In this document: positions 17,431 to 25,911 of the stretch, piece after piece
Numbering within the stretch: position 1 is the first letter of the stretch
How the letters are laid out: every line of letters begins with the position of its first letter
Source of the DNA: Candidatus Kapaibacterium sp.
GTDB taxonomy: Bacteria > Bacteroidota > Ignavibacteria > Palsa-1295
Assembly (NCBI GenBank): GCA_017882165.1
Contig: JADGPZ010000015.1
Coordinates: 1-34,442 of the forward strand
Direction of reading: 5' to 3'
Length of the DNA: 34,442 nt
Notes under the pieces: generated by a model
What the model saw: the letters and a program-made list of their open reading frames with translations, nothing else
What the model was told of the DNA's origin: nothing
Databases searched by the model: none
Position numbers and translations under genes: made by a program

Positions 17431-18489
17431 TTATTGTGTTAGCATTCCCTGAAGCTTCTCTTCAAGTTTCGTTACCCTCTCGAGGAGTTCTGGGAGTGCG
17501 CGGACGCGTCCCTCCCGCTTCAAGGCTTCGCGGCCCGGGCTTGCGGGCGAACCCATGTAAATGCCGGGTTCTGTGACGCTCTTGGAAAGCCCGGCCTGCG
17601 CGGAGATGGTGACGCGGTCAGCGGTCTGAATGTGTCCGGTGATCCCCGCTTGTCCGGCGAGCATATTGAAGCGCCCGATCTTTGTCGAGCCGGAAACCCC
17701 GGCCTGTGCGGCCATCACGGTATGCTCTCCGACTTCGACGTTGTGCCCGATCTGAACGAGGTTATCGATCTTGACGCCCTTCCCGACACGCGTCTGCGCG
17801 ACGGTGGCGCGGTCGATGGTCGTGTTGGCTCCGATCTCGACATCATCCTCCAAAACGACAATTCCGATCTGAGGAATTTTGCGATAGGAACCGTCTGCCA
17901 TTGGAACATACCCAAATCCATCGAATCCGATGACGCTCCCGGCTCCGATGACCACGCGGTCCCCGATCTGGGTCCGGTCGTAGATGACGGCGTTCGGATG
18001 GATCACGCAGTGCTCGCCGATCTGGGTGTCCGGCCCGACGAACGCGCCGTGACGGAGCGCGGTCATCGCTCCGATCTTCACGTTGGCACCGACCGAAACA
18101 TGGGTTCCGATCTGTGCCGTTGGGTGAATTTGTGCGGATGGGTCGATGATGGCGGTGGGATGGATGCTTCCCGGGTGGGCGGCAGAGTCGCCGCCCACCA
18201 CGCGCTGGCTGGTGGCGCTAAAAATTTCGAGGGCGCGAGCGAAGGCTTCGTATGGACTCTTCGCGCGGAGGATGGCGGGATGTTGAGCCGGTAAACTCTG
18301 ATGTTCGCTGACGATGACTGCGGTGGCCTGTGTGGTCGCGAGGAATCGCTCGTAGATGGCATTTCCGACGAAGGTCACGGCCCCGGGCGCGCCATCTTCG
18401 ATTCCGGTCACGCATGTGATCTCTTCATCGCCGCTCGCGCCTTCGATCGCGGTTGCGCCGATCTTCTCGGCGAGTTCTTTGATATTCAT
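17431..18489 (-). CDS. lpxD: UDP-3-O-acylglucosamine N-acyltransferase
   Basis: N-terminal LpxD domain plus left-handed beta-helix hexapeptides; [48 protein letters not shown]. Confidence 0.93.
   Translation of the reverse strand: MNIKELAEKIGATAIEGASGDEEITCVTGIEDGAPGAVTFVGNAIYERFLATTQATAVIVSEHQSLPAQHPAILRAKSPYEAFARALEIFSATSQRVVGGDSAAHPGSIHPTAIIDPSAQIHPTAQIGTHVSVGANVKIGAMTALRHGAFVGPDTQIGEHCVIHPNAVIYDRTQIGDRVVIGAGSVIGFDGFGYVPMADGSYRKIPQIGIVVLEDDVEIGANTTIDRATVAQTRVGKGVKIDNLVQIGHNVEVGEHTVMAAQAGVSGSTKIGRFNMLAGQAGITGHIQTADRVTISAQAGLSKSVTEPGIYMGSPASPGREALKREGRVRALPELLERVTKLEEKLQGMLTQ
18176..18204 (-). repeat. 29-bp CGCGTGG-hairpin repeat, copy B (in frame inside lpxD)
   Basis: Minus strand CGCGTGGTGGGCGGCGACTCTGCCGCCCA; encodes [10 protein letters not shown]. 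Confidence 0.75.
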
Positions 18490-18497
18490 AATAGTGG

Positions 18498-18560
18498 ATG
18501 AGTAACGAGTTATGAGTAACGAGTATTCCCAAACTTGTTACTCGCTCATCATTACTCGCA
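18498..18560. repeat. GAGTAACGAG repeat cluster, second locus
   Basis: gagtaacgag at 18500-18509 and 18514-18523 plus inverted gttactcgctcatcattactcg downstream. Confidence 0.65.
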
Positions 18561-18568
18561 ACTGACTT

Positions 18569-20674
18569 CTATCGAATGACCGCGATCATCAGAGGTCTGG
18601 GCGTGTGCCAGATCATGCCGCCCGTCGTGGGGTCGTATGCCACGAGCGAGGCGAGATACATGCCACTGGTCGAAGGGAGCTGACTTTGAGGGAGCGTAAG
18701 TGCATGATCACCAGCCGCGAAGAGCGCTCCCGCAATGGGATGCGCCACTATGCGGCCCGCCATGTCGCTGATGGTCAGATCGAGCACGGCCGCAGTGGGA
18801 AGCGTGATCGGGAGCGATGTTCCATCCTGCACCGGATTCGGTGTGCATCGGCCAAACGCAAACCCGCCGACCGCCGACCCTTCTGTGATCGACACCAGCT
18901 TCGCTTCGTGGTTGTGCTTCTCTCCACTGAGAGAAATGTCGATCAGTCGATATTCAAATACGCCTGATCCGGCGGACCGATCGACATAGGCATAGTGTCT
19001 CGACTGGTTGGATGTTCCTGCGCCACAGAGCGAGCCGTTCGTAGCATAGTCCGCGATGAAGGTCCAGGTATTGTCCGCACTGTTCACGATTGGCCGACGC
19101 TGAATCTCGAATCCGGCGCAGGAAGCTTCGCTTGCGGTTTCCCAGGAGAGATCGACCTCGCCTGAACGAGGAGAGATCACGTTGAACGAAGAAAGCTCGA
19201 TGGGCAGCGAACCATCCTTGAAGATCAGTTGCGCATAGATGTCGGCATTGCCGTTGCGGTAGTCGGTCCAGGCCGCGATGCCACCATTGGTGCGTGGCGC
19301 AAGCGTCACCTGGGTGGCCTTGCTGCTCGAGCGGGCACAAATTGGAAGTCCCCAGTAGTTCGTCGCCGAAGGGAAGTAATGCTTGGTCAGCCGGTCCACG
19401 CGCTGCGCGAAGATGCAGGAATCCAGACGGGCGTCGTTCCAGACGACGAGCGCACTGCCGGGCGGACACGGGACGGCCCGAAAACCATTCATCCCATACG
19501 CGTTACTTGAAACCTGAGCGATCGCCCCGTTCAGTGGCGGAATCTGCGCGACACCATCGGCAAACATTCGGACCATTCCAAGATGGGGTCCAAGAAAGCT
19601 CGACTGGAACACGACGTACAAGCCAGCATAAGGCCAACTGCCACTTTCAACGGAGTCGTCGGAAAAGACCAGAGGGGTGGTTTCGTTTCCCTGATAATTA
19701 TTCGTCATCTGAAGTGCCGAATAATACACTTTCGTGGCATTGCTCAGGAGCCGGTTTGCGTAGACATCCTGACCATCGGCGAGGTTGCTGGGATTTGTCA
19801 CCTCCCAAGCCAGCAGCAACTGATTCCCATCACGCCGGATATTCACGTTCTTGGCGTTCGGCTGCGTTGGCTGGCTCGATGCACCTTGGTAGATCGTGAT
19901 CCCGTATGGTGTGGTCCAGAGTGAATGTCCCAGCGAATCGACATGCTGCGCGGTGATCGAACTGGGAGTGGTATGATCGTTATCCCATGCGATATAAAAA
20001 CCGTGGGTGCCATCCTCGCAAATGGAAGGCCGCCGCTGCTTGCTCGATTCATTCGTGAGGATAACACCCGTCGAGCCCCATGCCACACTGTTCGGGGAGA
20101 GGCGGTTCATTCCCAGATCCGGCTGAGACTGCACCAGCGTGTTGTTATCTTCCCATACGACATAGGCATTCCCGAACCCATCCGCCGTGATGACCGGATT
20201 GGTCTGGTCGGCGGTCTGCGTGATGACCGCCTGACCCAACGTGTCCCAGGCGCGGACGCCGTCTTTCGTGATGTGCTGTGCGTAAAGATCGATGCCGAGC
20301 GATGCACTGTTGCGCCAGTCTTGCCATACCACATAGGCTCCACCCTGTCCATCGGAGGCAATGACCGGATACCGCTGAGATATGCCTCCGGCAGGAGCCA
20401 GCGCAACTCCATTCTTTTGCCAGAGCGGCTTGCCCGTCGCATCGAGGCGCTGCGCGTAGACTTTGAAGCCGCTGCCACCACGCGCATCTTCCCATGCGAC
20501 GATCGCTCCTTCAGAACCATCCGAGCAGGCAGCAGGAGAGTCCTGAATCCCGGCTAAAGCACAGACGGGAGTGTTCGTCGTGGAATCCGAAACCCATTGA
20601 GATCGGGCATTTCTCGGGATCGCAAGAATACCGATCGTCAGTCCCATTAGTACTGCCGGACTTAGAAGGCGCAT
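18569..20674 (-). CDS. Secreted protein with repeated VWxDxRxG-type beta segments and T9SS-like C-terminus
   Basis: Signal MRLLSPAVLMGLTIGILAIPRNARSQ from ATG at 20674; repeats such as AIVAWEDARGGSGFKVYAQRLDATGKPLWQKNGV and AYVVWQDWRNSASLGIDLYAQHI; C-terminal FGRCTPNPVQDGTSLPITLPTAAVLDLTISDMAGRIV. Confidence 0.8.
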   Translation of the reverse strand: MRLLSPAVLMGLTIGILAIPRNARSQWVSDSTTNTPVCALAGIQDSPAACSDGSEGAIVAWEDARGGSGFKVYAQRLDATGKPLWQKNGVALAPAGGISQRYPVIASDGQGGAYVVWQDWRNSASLGIDLYAQHITKDGVRAWDTLGQAVITQTADQTNPVITADGFGNAYVVWEDNNTLVQSQPDLGMNRLSPNSVAWGSTGVILTNESSKQRRPSICEDGTHGFYIAWDNDHTTPSSITAQHVDSLGHSLWTTPYGITIYQGASSQPTQPNAKNVNIRRDGNQLLLAWEVTNPSNLADGQDVYANRLLSNATKVYYSALQMTNNYQGNETTPLVFSDDSVESGSWPYAGLYVVFQSSFLGPHLGMVRMFADGVAQIPPLNGAIAQVSSNAYGMNGFRAVPCPPGSALVVWNDARLDSCIFAQRVDRLTKHYFPSATNYWGLPICARSSSKATQVTLAPRTNGGIAAWTDYRNGNADIYAQLIFKDGSLPIELSSFNVISPRSGEVDLSWETASEASCAGFEIQRRPIVNSADNTWTFIADYATNGSLCGAGTSNQSRHYAYVDRSAGSGVFEYRLIDISLSGEKHNHEAKLVSITEGSAVGGFAFGRCTPNPVQDGTSLPITLPTAAVLDLTISDMAGRIVAHPIAGALFAAGDHALTLPQSQLPSTSGMYLASLVAYDPTTGGMIWHTPRPLMIAVIR

Positions 20675-20719
20675 GAAAAGTCGAATACGAACGTATGGAT
20701 ATAAGAAACGCAAGCAGTC

Positions 20720-20743
20720 TTGGCGGTCGCCAATTGGCGGTCA
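20720..20743. repeat. Palindrome TTGGCG-GT-CGCCAA followed by a direct TTGGCGGTC repeat
   Basis: Read directly from sequence in the divergent intergenic region. Confidence 0.45.
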
Positions 20744-20941
20744 CCCACCCGGAGCAAAGCCGGTCAATTCCTCGCTCAGATCATAGAAGAAACACAGCTA
20801 AGCGCCCAGGAATCACTCAGGTTCCACTGGCAGCGCCCACGCTGAGCCTTGTGCTGCGCAGGGCGACGTTGCTGCTGGTACTCAGCATTATGATCCGCAA
20901 CCGAAACGAATCCGTGTCTCTGCCTGTAACAAATGCTTTTC

Positions 20942-21415
20942 ATGCGAGTTCTTATACAGAGGGTCCGACGCGCGAGTGTCACCGTTGATGGCCAGGTTGC
21001 CGGAAGTATCCGAGAAGGCATGGTCGCGCTCGTGGGATTTCGTGAGGGCGACACGGCGCAAGAAATCGAATGGATGACCCACAAGCTGCCAGAGCTTCGA
21101 GTTTTTGGGGATGCTGAAGGAAAAATGAACCGGTCGCTACGCGAGATGGATGGGCACATCCTTGTGATAAGTCAGTTTACGTTGTATGGTGACTGCCGCA
21201 AGGGGAACCGGCCAAGTTTCATGGCCGCCGCGCGGCCCGAAACCGCGATGACACTCTATGACGAATTTCTGGATCTGCTCCGCGCCGAACTCGGCGCCGA
21301 GCGTGTGGCAGCAGGCGTTTTCCAGGCACACATGCAACTCGAATTAGTCAATGACGGACCCGTTACCCTGCTCCTGGAACGCGAGCGGGAGCGCGAGCCC
21401 GGGGACGAAAAATAG
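20942..21415 (+). CDS. dtd: D-aminoacyl-tRNA deacylase
   Basis: MRVLIQRVRRASVTVDGQVAGSIREGMVALVGF...LVISQFTLYGDCRKGNRPSFMAAARPE...GVFQAHMQLELVNDGPVTLLLE. Confidence 0.95.
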   Translation: MRVLIQRVRRASVTVDGQVAGSIREGMVALVGFREGDTAQEIEWMTHKLPELRVFGDAEGKMNRSLREMDGHILVISQFTLYGDCRKGNRPSFMAAARPETAMTLYDEFLDLLRAELGAERVAAGVFQAHMQLELVNDGPVTLLLEREREREPGDEK

Positions 21416-21463
21416 CGACTCTCATGCACACAGCCAAAATGTGTTGTATATTTACAGTAGATA

Positions 21464-21481
21464 TGGGTGAACGGTCACCCA
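21464..21481. promoter_or_regulatory. Perfect inverted repeat TGGGTGA-ACGG-TCACCCA upstream of the 21498 gene (possible operator or leader hairpin)
   Basis: 7-bp perfect stem with 4-nt loop; TATATTTAC -7-like box about 15 bp upstream. Confidence 0.4.
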
Positions 21482-21497
21482 CATAGGTCGAATTATC

Positions 21498-23663
21498 ATG
21501 CAAGTCAACCATCGTATGCCAGCACGCGCAGCAAAGCCATCTCGTTTTTCCGCAGTCTTTTCGCTCGGGGTGCGGGTTCTCATTGCCGCCGCAATCACTT
21601 TCCTCGGGAGCCGCTATGGCAGAGCGCAGTGTACGCTCATGGGGCCGCCTCCGAGCAACGCCGGGACCGAATTCCTCCTTTGTTTTGAACGAAATTCCGA
21701 CATCGCCCGATTCGACCAGAGTATTGAATACTGCGAAATCGATATCGCGACACTCGACGCTCCGCTAACCACGATCACGATTACGAGCCGTCGATACCCT
21801 ACTCTTCATCAAGTCTTCGTCCTTGGTCCGCGTGACACAGTAACTTGGCGCATTTCGGACATCTGGCCCGACTTGTGGATCAATAGTGCGGACACCATCG
21901 ATGATCGCGTCGTGAAGGTCACGGCCACAAGCCCCATCATTTGTTACGGGCAAAACCGCAAAGAAGCGACAGCCGATGGATTTCTCGCGCTGCCCGTTAG
22001 CTCCTGCGGGACGGAGTATCGAATCATGAGCTATGGCAATTCGGATTTCAGTAATGCTGGCGGGCTCATGATGCCATCGCAATTCGCCGTGGCTGCGTTT
22101 TTGCCGAACACGACTGTCACCATCACACCGGCTGCTCCGACAGCTACGGGCCATCCCGCCGGAGCTCCCTTCACTGTCACACTTGACGCGGGACAATGCA
22201 TCCAAGTTCAGACCGACGGGACCATTGTCGGTCAAGACCTCACGGGCTCCATCGTTTCGGCTACGGAGCCGGTGGCGGTGTTTGGCTCTAATGCGAGGAC
22301 GGAGATTCCGACCAGCTTCGTTCACTTTTTCTCCGGCATTTCTGGCACGAGCCGCGACATGCTGCTCGAACAACTTCCACCTATCGGCGTGTGGGGTAAG
22401 AATTTTGTACTCGCCCCGCTCCAGATCGATGCAACGACAACGATTCGTGCCGAAGGTGACCTGATGCGCGCCCTTGCGCTCAAGGATAACACCGTCATCA
22501 CTGTTAATGGGAATCCATGGGTCACCCTGAACGCAAACGGGTTTGCCGACTCTCTCTTTCACAACCCTCTGGTGGTCTCGGCGACCTCTCCGATACTTTT
22601 GGGAGAATACGCGCATACCTCCTCGACGGGTGGAACGGACAACGGCGACCCCTTCATGGCAATCGTCCCGCCGCTCGACGAATCCTTCAATGACTACACC
22701 TTCTTTGCGAGCAACGATCCAGTCTATACGGTGCAAAAAGTTATCGTCGCCACCGACGCGGACGCGATGAGTAGTATTCGATTCGATAACATAACCTTGC
22801 CTGCGTCCTTCTTCACATCGCTGCCTGTGTCGGTTGGCGGGAAAACATACGCGATCTTGGAACTGAGCGTGGCGCCTGGAGCGCACCGGCTTTATACGAA
22901 TCAGTCTACGAATGCATTCACGATTCTCAGTTACGGACTTGGATCGGTTACTTCCTATGGCTACACTGCGGGGGCACTGATGAAACCGCTCCGCGCTCTC
23001 TTTATCCATGCACAGCCCACTATCGCATCGAGAAAGAATCGGATCGTGGGGGATCCAATTCAACTCCACAATATCCTAAACGAGCAGGTTTATTTGGATG
23101 AAGCGGACTTTATTCCGGACGATCCATCCGATGCTCGATTCGATATTCACGTCGCCGAGCAGCTTGACCCCATCAGCGGATTTCTCGAGATTGGCCAGTC
23201 ATCCGCTCTCCATCTCATGTGCAACGCGCAGTTAGCACGGCCCGTATCAGGGAGGATTAAGATTTACAGCCACACATTCAACTGGCACGACCTTGAGCCA
23301 GCCGAACAGCCGTGGACGTTCTACCCGAATGTTAACCCCAACGGTTCTCAGGCGGCCGTCAGCGGAGATGGGCAGCAGACATCGCCCACGATGTCATCCC
23401 AACTGAATTTTCGAAATTATCCAAATCCGTTCGGGCTTGCCACGACGATCTCTTTCTCCATGCCTGAGTCGGCCGACGTTTCGCTAACACTTGTTGACGA
23501 ACTCGGACGTGTCGTTCGCAACATCGCCACCGGTGAGTTCACCGCTGGAGCATACAACATTCGGCTCGACCGGCACGATTTGCCGAATGGCTTCTACCAT
23601 TGCGAATTGAGAAGCCAGAAACTTGGTATTTTAGAGAAGATTGCGATCGTCGCAACAGAATGA
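21498..23663 (+). CDS. Secreted IgGFc-binding-like protein with T9SS-like C-terminal domain (paralogue 1)
   Basis: NAGTEFLLCFERN..., MPSQFAVAAFLPNTTVTITP, C-terminal NYPNPFGLATTISFSMPESADVSLTLVDELGRVVRNIATGEFTAGAYNIRLDRHDLPNGFYHCELRSQKLGILEKIAIVATE. Confidence 0.82.
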   Translation: MQVNHRMPARAAKPSRFSAVFSLGVRVLIAAAITFLGSRYGRAQCTLMGPPPSNAGTEFLLCFERNSDIARFDQSIEYCEIDIATLDAPLTTITITSRRYPTLHQVFVLGPRDTVTWRISDIWPDLWINSADTIDDRVVKVTATSPIICYGQNRKEATADGFLALPVSSCGTEYRIMSYGNSDFSNAGGLMMPSQFAVAAFLPNTTVTITPAAPTATGHPAGAPFTVTLDAGQCIQVQTDGTIVGQDLTGSIVSATEPVAVFGSNARTEIPTSFVHFFSGISGTSRDMLLEQLPPIGVWGKNFVLAPLQIDATTTIRAEGDLMRALALKDNTVITVNGNPWVTLNANGFADSLFHNPLVVSATSPILLGEYAHTSSTGGTDNGDPFMAIVPPLDESFNDYTFFASNDPVYTVQKVIVATDADAMSSIRFDNITLPASFFTSLPVSVGGKTYAILELSVAPGAHRLYTNQSTNAFTILSYGLGSVTSYGYTAGALMKPLRALFIHAQPTIASRKNRIVGDPIQLHNILNEQVYLDEADFIPDDPSDARFDIHVAEQLDPISGFLEIGQSSALHLMCNAQLARPVSGRIKIYSHTFNWHDLEPAEQPWTFYPNVNPNGSQAAVSGDGQQTSPTMSSQLNFRNYPNPFGLATTISFSMPESADVSLTLVDELGRVVRNIATGEFTAGAYNIRLDRHDLPNGFYHCELRSQKLGILEKIAIVATE

Positions 23664-23716
23664 AGCCTGGGTATTCGGGTGTTACAGTACCCAAGGATAG
23701 ACGTGGTCGAACAATA

Positions 23717-25852
23717 ATGCAAATCACCACTCGTATGAAAACGTACCGTGAAGAGAAGCGTCATTCGATCGTAATCGCGATGGCATTGACTTTCGTATTC
23801 GCAGCGAGCATCGTCGCTCTATTTGGAGTGAACACTGCTTTCGCTCAATGCAGCGCGATGGTGGATACCGTCAAGAGCACGGGCACCCAATTCCTGCTCT
23901 GCTTCGAGCAGAACGACGCGCGCGATCGCTCATCAATCGATAATGGCTTTTGTGAAATTGAGATCGCGACCCTTGATGCTCCGACTGATACTATTACGAT
24001 CACAAGCCGCCGATATCCATCGCTCAAGCAAGTATTCATTCTCGGTCCAAGAGTTTCCAAGACCTGGCGAATCACGGATACATGGCCTGACTTATGGATC
24101 AATCACGCTGATGACACGCTTGATGATCGGGTCGTCAAAGTCACCGCATCGAGCCCGATTGCCTGCTATGGGCTGAACCATAAACAGAATACATCGGACG
24201 GCTTTTTGGCACTGCCGGATCGTTCGTGTGGTTCCGAATACCGAATCATCAGTTACGGCAATTCCATCGATGCCTTTGGAGGAGACATGCCGTCGGAATT
24301 TGCCGTCGCCGCTTTTTCCGATAACACTGTTGTCACGATCACCCCGTCAGCGCCAACCTCGACCGGCCGAGCGGCCGGCGCACCGTTCTCGGTTACGCTT
24401 GCCGCTGGCCAGAGCATTCAGGTCCAAACTCAGGCTTCCGTTGCGGGCCAAGACCTGACCGGCTCCATCGTATCATCGACGCTCCCCGTCGCGGTGTTCG
24501 GCGCCCATGCGCGAACAGAAACGCCATCGGGCTTCCTGAGTGGCGTGGGCGTTTTGAGCCGCAACACGCTGACGGAACAACTGCCCCCGGTCGGTGTCTG
24601 GGGAAGGAACTTCGTGCTCTCCGCCTTTCAGATCGATGCAACTGGGAACATGAACCCAGAGGGCGATCTTATGCGCATCGTTGCGCTCAATGATAATACT
24701 GCAGTGACAATCAACGGAAGGCCGTGGACCACGTTAATGGCAAATCGCTATGCCGACTCGCTTATTCATGGACCAATCGTTGTCACCGCAACCGGACCGG
24801 TGCTCGTTGGGGAGTATGCGCACTCTTCCCTGCGGCAGACGGATGAAGTCGGGGATCCATTCCTGGTTGTTATTCCTCCTATCGATCAGTCCTACAATGA
24901 CTATACGTTCTTCGCGAGCGATGATCCGGCCTTCAATTTTCAGAAGGTCATTATTGCAACAAACACGGCTGCACAGTCGAATATCCAGTTCGATGGAACA
25001 CCGCTGGCATCCTCAATCTTTGCGCCTCTCTCCACCATGATCGGCGGCTCAAGCTTTGCGCTGACGGAACTTCCGATTACCGCCGGCTCCCATCGTCTGA
25101 GCACGACGACTCCGGCTGCCCAGGCCTTCACGATCGTTGCGTATGGTCTCGGCTGGGTGGACGGTTACGGCTATACTGCCGGCGCATTGATGAGACCCTT
25201 GCGAGCAGTATTCATTCAACAGCAACCACTCATCGCACCGAGACACAATCCGATCCAGCTTCACAACGTCCTTGCTGAGCAAGTTTACCTTGATGAGGCT
25301 GACTTCATCCCGGACGATCCCGCCGACACCCGGTTCGGAATCCACATTGCCGAGAAGCTTGACCCGATCAACGGATTTCTCGACATCGGCCAGACATCCA
25401 CGCTGCATCTTGCCTGCGATCCAGCGTGGGCGCTACAATTGGCGAAGCCCGTTTCGGGAAGGATCAAGATTTACAGTCACACATATAATTGGCACGACCT
25501 CGATCCTGCCGAACAAAGCTGGACGTTCTATCCCATCACCAGCCCGAATGGCGGCGCTTCTGCTGGCGTTGCAAGAATATCCGCTGCTGAGATTGGCCTC
25601 CATAATGCGCCGAATCCTTTTGGACTTGCCACAACGATCTCCTTCTCGATGCCCGAGACGGCCGACGTCTCGCTAACACTTGTTGACGAACTCGGCCGCG
25701 TCGTTCGCAACATCGCCAGCGGTGAGTTCCCCGCTGGACCATACAACATCCGGCTCGATCGCCACGATATTCCGAGCGGCTTCTACATGTGCGAGCTGAA
25801 GAGCCAGAGACTCGGAATCGAAACGAAGATACCCATCATTGCAACGGAGTAG
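23717..25852 (+). CDS. Secreted IgGFc-binding-like protein with T9SS-like C-terminal domain (paralogue 2)
   Basis: Closely parallels the preceding protein along its full length; signal region ...FVFAASIVALFGVNTAFAQ; start chosen at internal ATG 23717. Confidence 0.82.
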   Translation: MQITTRMKTYREEKRHSIVIAMALTFVFAASIVALFGVNTAFAQCSAMVDTVKSTGTQFLLCFEQNDARDRSSIDNGFCEIEIATLDAPTDTITITSRRYPSLKQVFILGPRVSKTWRITDTWPDLWINHADDTLDDRVVKVTASSPIACYGLNHKQNTSDGFLALPDRSCGSEYRIISYGNSIDAFGGDMPSEFAVAAFSDNTVVTITPSAPTSTGRAAGAPFSVTLAAGQSIQVQTQASVAGQDLTGSIVSSTLPVAVFGAHARTETPSGFLSGVGVLSRNTLTEQLPPVGVWGRNFVLSAFQIDATGNMNPEGDLMRIVALNDNTAVTINGRPWTTLMANRYADSLIHGPIVVTATGPVLVGEYAHSSLRQTDEVGDPFLVVIPPIDQSYNDYTFFASDDPAFNFQKVIIATNTAAQSNIQFDGTPLASSIFAPLSTMIGGSSFALTELPITAGSHRLSTTTPAAQAFTIVAYGLGWVDGYGYTAGALMRPLRAVFIQQQPLIAPRHNPIQLHNVLAEQVYLDEADFIPDDPADTRFGIHIAEKLDPINGFLDIGQTSTLHLACDPAWALQLAKPVSGRIKIYSHTYNWHDLDPAEQSWTFYPITSPNGGASAGVARISAAEIGLHNAPNPFGLATTISFSMPETADVSLTLVDELGRVVRNIASGEFPAGPYNIRLDRHDIPSGFYMCELKSQRLGIETKIPIIATE

Positions 25853-25911
25853 CGAATGAATGATTAGGAATGGCAAATCTCATCAATTGTCGTTCGTATA
25901 TCGTAATTGAA

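Noticed and set aside
17632-18294. 220-aa plus-strand ORF with DL/VDG repeats
   Set aside because: Antisense mirror of the lpxD hexapeptide repeats; periodicity is inherited from lpxD.
20470-20500. ccaccacgcg at the 3' boundary sequence of the 29-bp family
   Set aside because: Only the short ccaccacgcg core matches; no hairpin partner, and it encodes the natural ARGGSG part of a repeated protein motif.
19294-20557. Overlapping plus-strand ORFs (19294-19899, 19925-20557)
   Set aside because: Antisense to the 18569-20674 secreted protein; no conserved features.
21380-21415. EREREREPGDEK tail of Dtd with gagcgg/gagcgc repeats
   Set aside because: Minor low-complexity C-terminal extension; not evidence of a special system.
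21765-23069. 434-aa minus-strand ORF
   Set aside because: Fully antisense to the 21498-23663 secreted protein, low-complexity R/D/H-rich translation with no recognisable domain; shadow ORF in GC-rich DNA.
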